Part shown: piece by piece, positions 40,361-51,594 of the stretch | How the letters are laid out: each line of letters begins with the position of its first letter | Position numbering within the stretch: the first letter of the stretch is position 1 | Assembly: GCA_949775045.1 (NCBI GenBank) | Contig: OX459095.1 | Location: 26,334,978 to 26,398,977, forward strand | Direction of reading: 5' to 3' | Origin: Metridium senile | Lineage: Eukaryota; Cnidaria; Anthozoa; Actiniaria; Metridiidae | Length of the DNA: 64,000 nucleotides | The notes under the pieces: model-generated | Database searches by the model: none | What the model was told of the DNA's origin: nothing | What the model saw: only the letters and a program-made list of their open reading frames with translations | Program-made: the position numbers and the translations under genes

Positions 40361-43131
40361 GTGAGCAGATTGGGGTTGAATACCTGTTCAGTCAGACTGG
40401 TCAAGTGCTTGAGAACAAGTGCATTGATGAGGAAGAAGACCAATTGGATGTCGATGTAGCCTTGTCAGATGTGGATCCAGATCAGATAGATGAAGGGTTT
40501 GGTGAAAGTGAAGATGAGACAGTGGCAACAGTTAAGGAGGTTTATTACATGCCGAGTGGCAGTGATGAAGGTAACCTAACCCTAACCCTTGAAACACATT
40601 TAGTTGTGTTAACTTTATTCATTGCACTTGTTAATTTTCTATTTATAGATACAGAAAGTGACAGCAACATATCAAACAATTGTTGTCCTTCGTGCGGGAT
40701 CCCTGTACATTTTCATAAATTTGGGCTTCCTGCTTTAAGCCTCGTTTCTGAACTGTTTTAAAATGGCCGACTGAAAGAAACAGTCAAATCTATGATATCT
40801 GGAAGTTTTTAACAAGTTTGGACTCAAAATAACAGGGGAAAAAGCGAAAAACTGTTCTATCGACACTACCAAATAAGGTAAGAACACCAAATATGGCATG
40901 CAAACGAAGGACAATTTTTTTTAGGTAATTCTTTGATATGCACTTCTGACAATACCCCTGCTGAAGACGTGTCAGATGAATTATCAAGTGAGGCAAAATA
41001 ATTGTTTACACACTTTAAACAACTGCAATCAGGAATTGATTTCTTGGGTGTCTAATTTATTTCATGATTGTTTACATTTTAGGAGTCTGTTGGCCCTGAT
41101 AACATTGAGGGATATGGACACATTCAGGCACTGGCAGAGTATTTAGTGTCACTAAGACAAGGTAGCATGGCACTAACCAATTCACAAGTCGATGAAATTA
41201 TCCGGTTGTGGAATAACCTCCATGAAGTAGATAAGACCACAAAATTCTCCCCACGACACAGAACAACATTGAACAAAGGCAAGTTCAAAGCCTCCAAAAA
41301 GAGAAAAGGCATTGTAACCCCTGGATTGGACAGTACTAAGAGGTAATTATTATCTCACATTATATAATCTTTAATAAGGATGCCTATAAGTTCATGTTAA
41401 TTACTAGAAAAATCACATCTATTGTAATATACATTTTTTCTAGGTGCTTCGTAGGCTCTAACTCTGGACCACCACAGTGGCCAGATTGCAACAGGTGCAT
41501 GGTAGCCATTATGTCCAGACTAAGTGACCTCCACCCATCACATGAGGTAGTAAAGAGCAAGTCGAAACAGCTACAAGATTATCAGAGACCGTGTAATCAA
41601 CAATGCTATGGTTATGCAAGGAACAAATAATCAATTGGTGGAAAAAAACATACTACAATTGAACAAAGGCTGCGATGCTAGAGGCATCCCTGGATGGGAC
41701 AAGGTAGAAAAGTTGGCCACGATACTGGTAGATCTCGATGGGCTGTCCGTTTCAAACAATAAAGCCAGGCAGATTAAAGACATGTATGAGAATATCGTCG
41801 ATTACGACAAACGTCCCATTACCTTCAAGATAAGGAGAGCAAGTCGAAACAGCTACAAGAATATCAGAGACCGTGTAATCAACAATGCTATGGTTATGCA
41901 AGGAACAAATAATCAATTGGTGGAAAAAACCATACTACAATCGAACGAAGGCTGCGATGCTAGAGGCATCCCTGGATGGGACAAGGTAGAAAAGTTGGCC
42001 ACGATACTGGTAGATCTTTATGGGCTGTCCGTTTCAAACAATAAAGCCAGGCAGATTAAAGACATGTACGAGAATATCGTCGATTACGACAAACGTCCCA
42101 TTACCTTCAAGATAAGGCCAGTTAAACCACAACAAGGAAGATTTGGACAAACTAAATGATCTGGACATGTGACCTTAATTAGAAGCTATGAAATGGTAAG
42201 AATAATATTTTAAAACGTACAAGTGATAAGACATGAGCATAACCAAGAGAGAAGAGAGTGGGAAGAGGAAATAAAATATACCAGCAGTAATAAACTGATT
42301 AACTCACAATTTTTGTATTTTTTTGTTATGCAGATGCTTTATAACAGCAGGTGCGCCAGCATCATCACCATCCCTGAGCCGACTGGTCGAAGCACTGTGT
42401 ATTAGACTTTGCGACAAGTATCCCACCAGTCGAACACAAGCGGGAGATAGAGGAAGAAATGTGTACACTTCCAGATGGAGACTAGTTGTATCCGCTTACA
42501 ACTCGGTAAGGGCAAGGGTCCTGAATAGTGAATCATTAGAGGACGTCCCAATCCAACTATATTACATCAATGAAAAAACTCTCGCAGCATGGTATAAAGA
42601 TAGCTTTCGACGTGACAAGGTGAAACCCCTATTGAAGGGGCTACAGGTACCACACCCTGAACAGATTTCAAGCAGACACCTTCCAGCAGCGAAGACACTT
42701 CCAACCGCGATGACAGCTCCATCTACAAGCGTTGAAATTCATGAATTTCCATCTGAACACAAGATGCACCTTCGCAAGTGATATTGTCTACCAATGAGAC
42801 TGATGAGCAGCAACAACAACAGCCAGTGGCAACAGGCATGTCAATGTCAAGAACAACTGAGTGGCGTCATAGAAAGCAGGAAATGCAAGAGGGAAGTGCA
42901 GCGACAAACAAAGTTCCAAGGAATCAAGACCGCGAAAGGGCAGTGGTAGGACAACCCAAGCACACTTACAACTCTCTCAGTAGTTCCACGGCCAACAACC
43001 TCTACCAAGAGGTATTCCGCAAGCCCCTTGACGAACACTTTTTAAAAAGCGGCAAGAGAATATACAGGTTAAATGCTAACACTAACTATTGCAATATATG
43101 TATTACAAGGGAATTACAACATCACAGTTAA
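40361..43131 (+). pseudogene. Unnamed multi-exon family, copy 1 (exon set with disruptions)
   Basis: Recognisable exons: 40361-40570 (EQIGVEYLFSQTGQ, then acidic), 41083-41342 (ESVGPDNIEGYGHIQALAEY to GLDSTKR), from 41444 (CFVGSNSGPPQWPDCNR) and 42334-42781 (CFITAGAPASSPSLSRLVEA, then YTSRWRLVVSAYN, ending HLRK). The 260-bp ESVGP exon has the same length and splice phases as its counterpart in copy 2. After 41530 the frame breaks and a tandem duplicated module follows (41608-42159). After 42781 another frame continues to 43131 (Gln-rich, then SRTTEWRHRKQEM). Either this is a decayed gene or some exons are alternative. Function unknown. Confidence 0.55.
41608..42159 (+). CDS. Two 94-codon tandem modules within copy 1
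   Basis: A 282-bp unit is repeated with few changes: MVMQGTNNQLVEK, GCDARGIPGWDKVEKLATIL, VDLDGLSVSNNKARQIKDMY, ENIVDYDKRPITFKIR. The GWDKVEKLATIL...NIVDYDK pattern is the same fold-like module as ALAEYL...NNLHEVDK in the ESVGP exons, so the locus carries at least four versions of it. It may be part of a larger spliced product or a frame surviving in a pseudogene. Confidence 0.5.
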   Translation: MVMQGTNNQLVEKNILQLNKGCDARGIPGWDKVEKLATILVDLDGLSVSNNKARQIKDMYENIVDYDKRPITFKIRRASRNSYKNIRDRVINNAMVMQGTNNQLVEKTILQSNEGCDARGIPGWDKVEKLATILVDLYGLSVSNNKARQIKDMYENIVDYDKRPITFKIRPVKPQQGRFGQTK

Positions 43132-43208
43132 TCAAATTACAGTGTATATTAAACATAAGTAAATGTTCTCATCCTTTTCTACTTTTTTCCTTAAATGTGA
43201 ACTTATAG

Positions 43209-44163
43209 ATGTAGAGTACCTCTTCAGTCTGACGGGAAGGGCTGTACAAGACCTGAGTCCTTTTAGAAAAGAAAAGCCAGATGAAATAGAAGCGGAAAAT
43301 GACGCTGATGATCCTGATGTTGACGAAGGTTTTCAGGTATGTATGTCAGCACAATAATTTGCACACAACTCAAATGCGCACATCTATAACATGTTTCTTC
43401 TCTCATTTACCAGGAAATGGATGATCCTACCATAGATGATCCAACCAATTTGAGCATTGTTGACAAATCTACAAATCAATCCGATGAAACACCGTCAACA
43501 AGTACAAGCCAGCTTGAGGTAGGTATTATTATGGGAATAATTTAAAGCTGTGGTGCTTTATCTTACATAATGTGTTGCTGTTTTAGGAGTCTGTGGGTCC
43601 CAACAATATCAAAGGCTATGAGAGGGTGACAGCGTTGGCAGATTACCTGCTGACGTTGTCGGAGTGGTCCTCCATAGCCAACAGCCAGGCCAAGACTTTG
43701 ATCACCCTGTGGAACAACCTGGAACCTTATGACAAGCGTGCAATCGCCTTTGCAGCACGTCATAAGACCAAGCTGACCAACGGGCACTTCAAAACGTCAA
43801 AAGCGAAAAGCCCTTCAAAGAGTACTAGCACTGATAACACCAGAAGGTAAGATGACCAAATGCTTCTAGTAAGTTTAAAAGTTGCGACTGACCTAAACAC
43901 TCCCTTCAATTTCCAGATGCTTTCTTGGAGAAAATGCAGGACCAGCGCAAAGACCCGAATGCAACCGATACATGGAATCGCTAGTCGTTAAACTTTGTTT
44001 AAAGTATCCAGCTAAATCGACATCGAAGGGAGTGACCACTGCCAGATGGGCATCTATCCTACGAGAATACAAAAAAATCCGGGACTTGGTGCTGAGTAAT
44101 GCCATGGTTATGAGAGATACGTCCATACAACTAGTAGAAATTAACAACGCTACTCTAACTTAA
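43209..44163 (+). pseudogene. Unnamed multi-exon family, copy 2, with premature stop
   Basis: Exons 43209-43336 (VEYLFSLTGRAVQDLSP, acidic tail), 43414-43518 (35 codons, EMDDPTIDDP to STSQLE), 43587-43846 (ESVGPNNIKGYERVTALADY to DNTRR) and 43917-44163 (CFLGENAGPAQRPECNRYME to EINNATLT). Splice sites are canonical. The last exon hits TAA exactly where copy 3 has CAA, before the expected Trp-Tyr. The rest of the exon structure is intact, so this may be a recent null or a functional shorter form. Confidence 0.65.
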
Positions 44164-45329
44164 TGGTACGGTAAAATCATTAATTCTTTTGTATATAAGT
44201 CTTTCTCGGTTGTTAACTTGCTTTCTTTGATAGATATAACAAAAGATCAAAACAACAAGAAAAGGACATCCTTGAACAAGGCATTACTCTGCCACAGCCT
44301 TCCATTGACCTCGCGACAATCTTGCTTACTTTAGTTGGAAAGGAAACCTAAAAACTAATGTGCTTTCTGAAGTGGATTTAACATTTAAAAAGGCTTTTGA
44401 AATAGTTTTTTCAATGGAAACGACTGTTCAACACTATTTACAACCGACCAATATCAAAGAATAAAATCAGTGTTTCTCAAGATAGTTTAAGTAAAGGATT
44501 ACATAATTATTTTTTAACTCTTAAAAAAACATTGAACATTGCAGCACGTCATAAGACCAAGCTGACCAACGGGCACTTCAAAACGTCAAAAGCGAAAAGC
44601 CCTTCAAAGAGTACTAGCACTGATAACACCAGAAGGTAAGATGACCAAATGCTTCTAGTAAGTTTAAAAGTTGCGACTGACCTAAACACTCCCTTCAATT
44701 TCCAGATGCTTTCTTGGAGAAAATGCAGGACCAGCGCAAAGACCCGAATGCAACCGATACATGGAATCGCTAGTTGTTAAACTTTGTTTAAAGTATCCAG
44801 CTAAATCGACATCGAAGGGAGTGACCACTGCCAGATGGACATCTATCCTACGAGAATACAAAAAAATCCGGGACTTGGTGCTGAGTAATGCCATGGTTAT
44901 GAGAGATACGTCCATACAACTAGTAGAAATTAACAACGCTACTCTAACTCAATGGTACGGTAAAATCATTAATTCTTTTGTATATATGTCTTTCTCGGTT
45001 GTTAACTTGCTTTCTTTGATAGATATAACAAAAGATCAAAACAACAAGAAAAGGACATCCTTGAACAAGGCATTACTCTGCCACAGCCTTCCATTGACCT
45101 CGCAACAATCTTGCTTACTTTAGTTGGAAAGGAAACCTAAAAACTAATGTGCTTTCTGAAGTGGATTTAACATTTAAAAAGGCTTTTGAAATAGTTTTTT
45201 CAATGGAAACGACTGTTCAACACTATTTACAACCGACCAATATCAAAGAATAAAATCAGTGTTTCTCAAGATAGTTTAAGTAAAGGATTACATAATTATT
45301 TTTTAACTCTTAAAAAAACATTGAACATT
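43752..45329. repeat. Recent 789-bp tandem duplication
   Basis: 43752-44540 and 44541-45329 are the same sequence with roughly five substitutions seen by eye, for example CTAGTCGTTAAA versus CTAGTTGTTAAA and CTTAATGG versus CTCAATGG. The junction ACATTGCAGCACG joins the end of one unit to the middle of an exon. Confidence 0.95.
44541..45140 (+). pseudogene. Unnamed multi-exon family, copy 3, lacking its 5' exons
   Basis: Made by the tandem duplication: it begins inside the ESVGP exon (44541-44635), keeps the CFLGENAG exon (from 44706) without the stop of copy 2, and has a possible last exon from 45023. In its natural-looking frame that exon reads YNKRSKQQEKDILEQGITLP and ends GKET at 45140. 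Joining it from the apparent GTAAAA donor puts it out of this frame, so either the donor differs or the frame is lost. There is no start codon or promoter of its own visible. Confidence 0.6.
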
Positions 45330-46003
45330 TTAAAGTGTGTAAATTATAATTCAGAAAATTATAATGCTGTTATTAATTTATTAATTAATTTTATTATTAT
45401 TACATATTCTTATTGATATTTTAGACATTTTAGTACTTATATAGTTATAGTTATATTCCATATTCTTACTCAATAGATTATTATATCTTAGGAGTGCCAC
45501 AAGTTTATCAGTGTAAACTGTTTTGTGTTTTACCCTCTATAAATAAAGTTGGAACTTATATTATCTATTTATTATTTTGTATTCTTATTATTTATTCTTA
45601 TTTATTCTTATTCTTATTATGTTTATGATATTTAGTGAGTTAATGTTCTTAGTAAGAATGCAGAAAAAAATATGGCCAAACAACATGCTAATTTTGAGCC
45701 AGACCATTAAATCGAAATTTAATATATATCATATTATTATGTTTTCTTTGGATTTGAATGTATTGTATTTATATACATCTAATTTTACTACTAATCACTG
45801 TCCTGATGAAATATTTTGGAAGCTATTGAAGTTCAATGCATACTATTAACAAACTATAAATATTGATCAATTCATGTAATCAACTACTTGATATGATTTT
45901 TCTTAAGCTCAGATTTTCATGGTTTTTTTCATGTCAATCTTCTATCCAATCCATAGTGGCTGGTGCAACTCTTCAACTTGAGGCAAGTGTTTTTAAGAAT
46001 ATA
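45330..46003. other. AT-rich spacer before the transposon
   Basis: Very AT-rich with TTATTCTTATT runs. Short frames only. No feature supported. Confidence 0.5.
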
Positions 46004-46186
46004 CAATGGGTCATTCCACAGTATTTGGTTACCTCTCATGTGGTTTTGAAATTTCCCCAAAACTGTGTGTATTTGGTCTTAGAATAGTGTCAGGTAGTTG
46101 AAGTAAACGTTTTTGAAAAAAAAAATCATTTATGTGTCAGCATCTGAGAATAAATTGCAACTGATTATCGAAAATCATGAAAAAGC

Positions 46187-46553
46187 CGTTGCGGAGACTA
46201 CAAATACTTTATCAGATTAAAATGAAACAAACAGCCAGACAATTCTGAAAGTTTCCTGGACTTGTCCTACTAGTTGGCCTCTTTCAAAAAATACATGATC
46301 TAAGTTGGGTGTGCCAACACTATAAAAAATATTTATGTTCCACTGGCGAGATGTAGTCTCCGCAACGTTTTTAGACCTTAAAGTTTCTCCTGTATATTCC
46401 CTGATGAGAATTTTTGTATAAGTTTTTGAGAAGTTCTAATTCTTAACCAGGGAAAACATATTCAGTACAAAGAATTCAGTTTTTTCTATTAGTTTCCTAA
46501 TTATATCACTTTTAATTTTGTTGTGGAGACTACAATTTTGTTGCGGAGACTAC
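46187..46553. repeat. Left subterminal motif cluster of the transposon
   Basis: CGTTGCGGAGACTAC at 46187-46201, its complement at 46353-46367, GTTGTGGAGACTAC at 46520-46533 and GTTGCGGAGACTAC at 46540-46553. Successive sites are about 167 bp apart before the final close pair. Likely transposase binding sites by analogy with other DNA transposons. Confidence 0.8.
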
Positions 46554-47001
46554 ATTTTTGAAAGAAATCTTCTAAAAAGTGCTTTAAAGTTCCCCATCTT
46601 TATTTAAAATTAAAATACTTATTTTGATTTATTATAGAATAAGATTATTATTACTTTATTTACTTTAATTTATATTATTTATATTTTTTTATTTATTTTT
46701 ATTGTTATTTAAAAAAAAAAAAAAATGTGATTTTTTTTTTGTAAATTCTTTTTATAATCTTTTTTTTTTTTCAATCTTGTAAAGTGCTTCTGAACCTCAT
46801 AATTATTGCTAATATATAGAAATAAAGTTATATTAATATTATATAAAAATAAAGTTATTATATCATTATATTACTTATTGTTATTATAAATATACCATTA
46901 GTAAACTTGGGCTTCCTGTGGTAAGGTTCTGGGCATGTGCAGTTTATACAGATCTCAACGCATGGGATTGTGGGTAATTATTTCTAAATTGCACATCTAC
47001 A

Positions 47002-49896
47002 ATGTCTTCAAGTAGTACTCAAAGGAGCAAACGTTTTAGAGAAAAACTTAAAGAAGATGAAGAGAAGTTGGAAGTCTACAAGAGAAAGGATAGGGAAAGG
47101 AAAAAGAGAGAATATTTGAAGAAGAAGCATACTTTAGCAGAAAGTGAAAAGCTCAGAATAAGGAAAAAGAAAACCCTCAGACAGAGGCAATGGAGAGCAT
47201 CAAAGAAGAATAAAGATAAGGCTCATCACAATCAAGTAAAGAAAGATGCTACCACTGCAGGTTCATTCAAAAGTCCCCAGAGTCTAGGAAAGGCTGTGAG
47301 AAAAGTAAATAAAAGTTTGCCAAAAAGTCCATCAAAAGCCCACCATGTGATTGCCAATGTAGTTCAGCAAATGTCTCCAAGAAAGCGGAAGTCAGTTCTT
47401 GAGATTTGTGACCAACTTGTAAAGAAAAGAAAATCAGAAGTTGAGAAAAGAAAGAAGCGATCTGATGCAATATCTGATAAAGATACAAGATCAATTGAGG
47501 AGTTTTACATGAGGGATGACATAAGTAGAATGTGTCCTGGACGTAAAGACTTTGTTACAGTCAGATCAAAAGAAGGGAAAGAGCACAAGCAAAAGAGGCT
47601 GCTTATCTACAACATCTCTGAAGTATACGAAATCTTCAAAGCAGAAATACCAAGTATCCAAGTCAGCTTATCAAAATTTGCATCCCTTAGACCACCAAAT
47701 GTCCTTCCTATTACTCCTCGTGACCAAGAAGTGTGTGTATGTAAATACCACGAAAATATCAAGTTGCTGCTTGATGGCCTGAAAGCTGTAATTCCCGAAG
47801 TCCCAAAAACGCCAGAGGACATGCTACTTACTACTGTATGTAATATGGAGGATGTAGAATGTATAGATAGAGAGTGTTCAAAATGCCAAGTCCATCAACC
47901 GATTGAAAAGCTTTTTCAGTGCGATGACAACACTCCGATGTTTTACTTCCAGTGGAACATAGGTGATGATGGTAAAGCAAGGAAGGAGAGAGTAGAGTGC
48001 ACTGCTGCTGATGCCAAAGATGATCTCAAAGCTCAGCTACAACCTTTTGCCAGGCATGTGTACAATGTAAAGCGACAATTCAATGAGTTGAAATACCTGA
48101 AAGAGAACCTGCCTGAGGGGGAAATTATAATCCAAGAAGATTTTTCTGAAAACTTCCAAATAAAGTACCAACAGGAAATCATGGCAGCACACTGGTCAAA
48201 TGATTCAGTAACCATATTCCCAGCTGTTGTCTACTATAAAGACAAAAGAGGGGACTTACAGCATAATTCATATGCTGTTGTGAGTGATGAAATGGCCCAT
48301 GACAAAGGCAGTGTGTATGCATTCAACAAAGCCATTCTTAAAGATATTAAAAAGGTGACAAAAGTAAGGAAAGTCAACTACTGGAGTGATGGTCCCTCCT
48401 CTCAATTTAAGAACCGCTACAACCTTTCTTGTATCCTATACCATCAAGAAGATTTTGGCTGTGAGGCAACATGGAGCTTCTTTGAGACAGCTCATGGCAA
48501 AGGTCCTTGCGATGGTGTTGGTGCTGAAGTGAAAAGAGCTGTGTGGCGCTCAATCCTTAGAGGTACAGAAGTCGTCAACACTCCACATGACTTCTTTCAG
48601 GCTGCACAGAATGTTAGCAAGAATATAAATATATTATATGTGTCACAAGAAGATGTGAAAGGTGAATCTGATAACCTGAAAGAACGATGGGATGAGTGCA
48701 AGCCCATTCCTAAAACCCATACTATCCACTATGCTGCAAAACTATCAGATTCAAGTTTTATCACAGCAAAGAATTCTCAGTTTCTCATCAAAGATGGCGA
48801 GCAGAACGACACTCTTGTTGCCAAAGCTACCACACATCCAAAGTCAGTGCCACAACAATCATCCAAACAAGGTAGAAAGAAATCCAACAGTGTCAATATT
48901 GAAATGGGTCTACCACCTCACCTCACCCTAAAGTTTGAGAATATCTCTCAATACTTTACATTACCTATGCACACAATGTACATGGTAAATGGCATACTTG
49001 ATGGGAAAGTTAAATGGAAAGGGAAGGGAATTATCTCACCAAGCGACTTGGATTCTCTTAATGGTGGTTATGCTAAGGCAGAATTTAACTACCTCACAAA
49101 TTTTGTGGTTGATAGTTATCTTGAGCTTTTGAAAGCCAATAGAAACATGACTGATGTGACTGTATTTCCATGGGAAATATTTAAGACATTTATCACAAAG
49201 AAGCTCCTTTCTGAAAAGGCCTTGCTTCAACAGGATATAATCCTTGTACCATGCAACACTGCTGAAACCGAACATTGGTTTCTTCTTGCAGTATTTCCAC
49301 AAGAAAAGTTGATGGCTGTGCTTGACAGCTTAGCTTGTGCTTTTGTGAAGTCCACTGCACAAGCAGCTATACAAAGAATGTGGAGGCTACTACAAATGAT
49401 GGACAGCAGCCTTGATGTTAGTCAGTGGTCATTTGTTGCAAATAAAGCTTGTAACATTCCCCAGCAAAGTAATTCATTTGACTGTGGGGTATTTGTCAGC
49501 TTATATGCAAGGTGTCTTGTAGAGAATGATATCATGTTAGGTCAACCTGACATTCAAAAATTCAGAAAACACATGGTTGCTGAACTCCACAAGCAAACTC
49601 TGCTCACAACTACACCAAACATCGAAGTTGGCATGTATTATGCTGTGGACTATGTAAATGTGTTTTACATTGGTAGAGCCCTTGAAACCAGCGGCCAATT
49701 CACAAGTTTCAAATTTCTTCATAGCTCTGGTGCCAAGAAATTCAATTGGCCAAAAAGTGATGACTTAGAAGAGAAACACATCACCTGCATCTTCTATGGT
49801 CCAATAAAGTTAACAGGAAATGGCCCTTTTACAGTTGATGACCTAGAGGAAATTGAAGCCATTTTCAAGACCTACATTGTCAAAAAGGGTCGCTAA
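47002..49896 (+). CDS. Transposase-like protein with C-terminal Ulp1-type cysteine protease domain
   Basis: A single 964-residue frame. Residues 1-75 are strongly basic and helical (RSKRFREKLKEDEEKLEVYK), likely DNA-binding or nuclear targeting. A central segment has YWSDGPSSQFKNR (Asp463) and FFETAHGKGPCDGVGAEVKR (about 494-513). These blocks recur in transposon proteins of many invertebrates and probably form part of an RNase H-like catalytic core. Residues about 740-860 match C48/Ulp1 proteases: EHWFLLAVF (His758), LDSLA (Asp775), PQQSNSFDCGVFVSLYA (Gln822, Cys828), a complete catalytic set with the usual six-residue Gln-Cys spacing. The role of the protease in transposition is unknown; cleavage of SUMO-like conjugates is the family activity. 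No introns or disruptions. Confidence 0.85.
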   Translation: MSSSSTQRSKRFREKLKEDEEKLEVYKRKDRERKKREYLKKKHTLAESEKLRIRKKKTLRQRQWRASKKNKDKAHHNQVKKDATTAGSFKSPQSLGKAVRKVNKSLPKSPSKAHHVIANVVQQMSPRKRKSVLEICDQLVKKRKSEVEKRKKRSDAISDKDTRSIEEFYMRDDISRMCPGRKDFVTVRSKEGKEHKQKRLLIYNISEVYEIFKAEIPSIQVSLSKFASLRPPNVLPITPRDQEVCVCKYHENIKLLLDGLKAVIPEVPKTPEDMLLTTVCNMEDVECIDRECSKCQVHQPIEKLFQCDDNTPMFYFQWNIGDDGKARKERVECTAADAKDDLKAQLQPFARHVYNVKRQFNELKYLKENLPEGEIIIQEDFSENFQIKYQQEIMAAHWSNDSVTIFPAVVYYKDKRGDLQHNSYAVVSDEMAHDKGSVYAFNKAILKDIKKVTKVRKVNYWSDGPSSQFKNRYNLSCILYHQEDFGCEATWSFFETAHGKGPCDGVGAEVKRAVWRSILRGTEVVNTPHDFFQAAQNVSKNINILYVSQEDVKGESDNLKERWDECKPIPKTHTIHYAAKLSDSSFITAKNSQFLIKDGEQNDTLVAKATTHPKSVPQQSSKQGRKKSNSVNIEMGLPPHLTLKFENISQYFTLPMHTMYMVNGILDGKVKWKGKGIISPSDLDSLNGGYAKAEFNYLTNFVVDSYLELLKANRNMTDVTVFPWEIFKTFITKKLLSEKALLQQDIILVPCNTAETEHWFLLAVFPQEKLMAVLDSLACAFVKSTAQAAIQRMWRLLQMMDSSLDVSQWSFVANKACNIPQQSNSFDCGVFVSLYARCLVENDIMLGQPDIQKFRKHMVAELHKQTLLTTTPNIEVGMYYAVDYVNVFYIGRALETSGQFTSFKFLHSSGAKKFNWPKSDDLEEKHITCIFYGPIKLTGNGPFTVDDLEEIEAIFKTYIVKKGR

Positions 49897-50386
49897 CTTT
49901 ATTACACTGAGCAGATGTTTGATAATCACTGTGACATAATCTCTTTTCTACAACTTCACATTCCCAAATGCTTTGTACATTTGTTCAGCTTTTTAATCCC
50001 TAAACAGAAGTTACAATTGTTAGCATCAAAGCATTCTGGTATTTATACTTTACTGATGGCATCATTTATGAACGAAATACATGTTTGAATGGTTGAGCTT
50101 TATTTGGGCTCATTTTTTCTATTTCATTGTGCAAATTGTTGCAAAATAATTCAATTTGATGTCAAAATGCAGGTGTGCATATCGTATTGAATCAAACCAG
50201 TACAAAACCCTGGTTTGACATTGTGACAATATTGTTCATATTCGGAATATGAGGTCTTTGGATTAGCATGTAATTATGGTCTTCTCATTGGTGTTTTATA
50301 GATTAAATTCATCAAATTTTGATGTTTCAATCATTATTAAGGATTAATTTGTCATTTTCTCCCTTGTTTTCAAGAAAGTACTTTTT

Positions 50387-50783
50387 GTAGTCTCCGCAAC
50401 GTAGTCTCCGCAACGGTACCACCTTCTTATTTTCTATAATTTTCAGGCAATGTAATGGACTTAGGCCAAATATTTTGGCATATATTTAAACTAGATAGAC
50501 TAGCATTCAATGTAAGCAAAAAAAGAATTTTGAAAAGATCATAGAGTCAGAGAGTTTTGAACCTGAACTTTGTTGATCAAAACAGAGGGTTTTTTTTGTA
50601 GTTTCCGCAACAGCTCATGTTTAACTCAATGTAGCTCCTCCCGCTTTTGATTTATAAATGTTGTGTAGATTTTTTGAAAGCCCTGGAGGAGACCTATTGT
50701 GTAATACCACAATAAGTTTGTATTATTTGTTGAATGGAAATATATCAATCACTTAATTGCTCTGAAGTGTAGTCTCCGCAACG
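50387..50783. repeat. Right subterminal motif cluster of the transposon
   Basis: GTAGTCTCCGCAACG at 50387-50401, again at 50401-50415 sharing one base, a variant GTAGTTTCCGCAACA from 50598, and a perfect copy at 50769-50783, 22 bp from the right end. Most face the same way, opposite to most of the left copies. Confidence 0.8.
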
Positions 50784-51293
50784 GAGGAATACTGTGGAAT
50801 GACCCCAATACTTTTTTCAAATTATTGGAATCAATGAAAATAGAACTAATATCAATAAACAATGTAATTAATTAATTAATTATCATCTATAATTATCATA
50901 TTCTACATTTAACATATTTCAGTATAATATTATTATTACACAGAAATAAATTAATGCACTCTTTATATTTAAATATAAAATACATACTGAGACCATTGAG
51001 ACCAAGTGTAATGGGCTATACAAGAATTAAAGTTATTATTATTTAAGCTTTGCAATTAGGATTTGTATTCAATATTTCAATAATTATAATGACGGGTGAT
51101 TTTTCCCTTATTTTGAATTATAAATATATTAGATGTTTCAATGGTAGGTATTATATAAAAATAGATAGTTATATAGATATGGATAATATCTTGTTAATTC
51201 TTTTATATTGTATAGAAATATATTAACTAATATAAGTCCTTTTAGCCATGGATAGAACACATTCATTACATAATTATGTTAACACATCTTTTA

Positions 51294-51594
51294 AGCCTGA
51301 TTTTCACTAGCAATGCAAGCACAAACGCAACACAAGCACAAGCATCAATGTTAGAGTGAAAACAAGTCATGGAATAAAGGCAAAAAATGCCTCATATATT
51401 CACAGAACTCCTCAAATTCTGCCATGTTGGGTCTCACAAAAACTGGAACAAGTTCAGTGAGCAAGCATAAGAAAAAAGGACATTTTTTGATTCGTTGCAC
51501 TTGCTCTTATCATTGCGCTGGACGGTTTTCACGATGAACTAAGGCATGTGATGCTTGTGCTTGCGTTTGAGTCGCTAGTGAAAACCAGGCTTTA
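51294..51594. repeat. MITE with AAGCCTGATTTTCACTAGC ends
   Basis: AAGCCTGATTTTCACTAGCA with AAGCACAAACGCAA is mirrored by TTGCGTTTGAGTCGC and TAGTGAAAACCAGGCTT. About 300 bp, no frame. Confidence 0.85.

Larger units (their letters stand above)
46008..50805 (+). mobile_element. Complete DNA transposon, Sola-like, 4.8 kb
   Basis: Terminal inverted repeats are GGGTCATTCCACAGTATT (46008-46025) and its exact complement (50788-50805). CAAT precedes and follows the element directly (46004-46007, 50806-50809), a 4-bp target duplication. One intact long frame occupies the middle. A 15-bp motif GTAGTCTCCGCAACG recurs in both subterminal regions. GGG termini, 4-bp duplication and a transposase with the SDG...SQFKN motif fit the Sola superfamily as I recall it, particularly Sola2; this assignment is inference. 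Intact ends and frame suggest recent activity. Confidence 0.88.
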
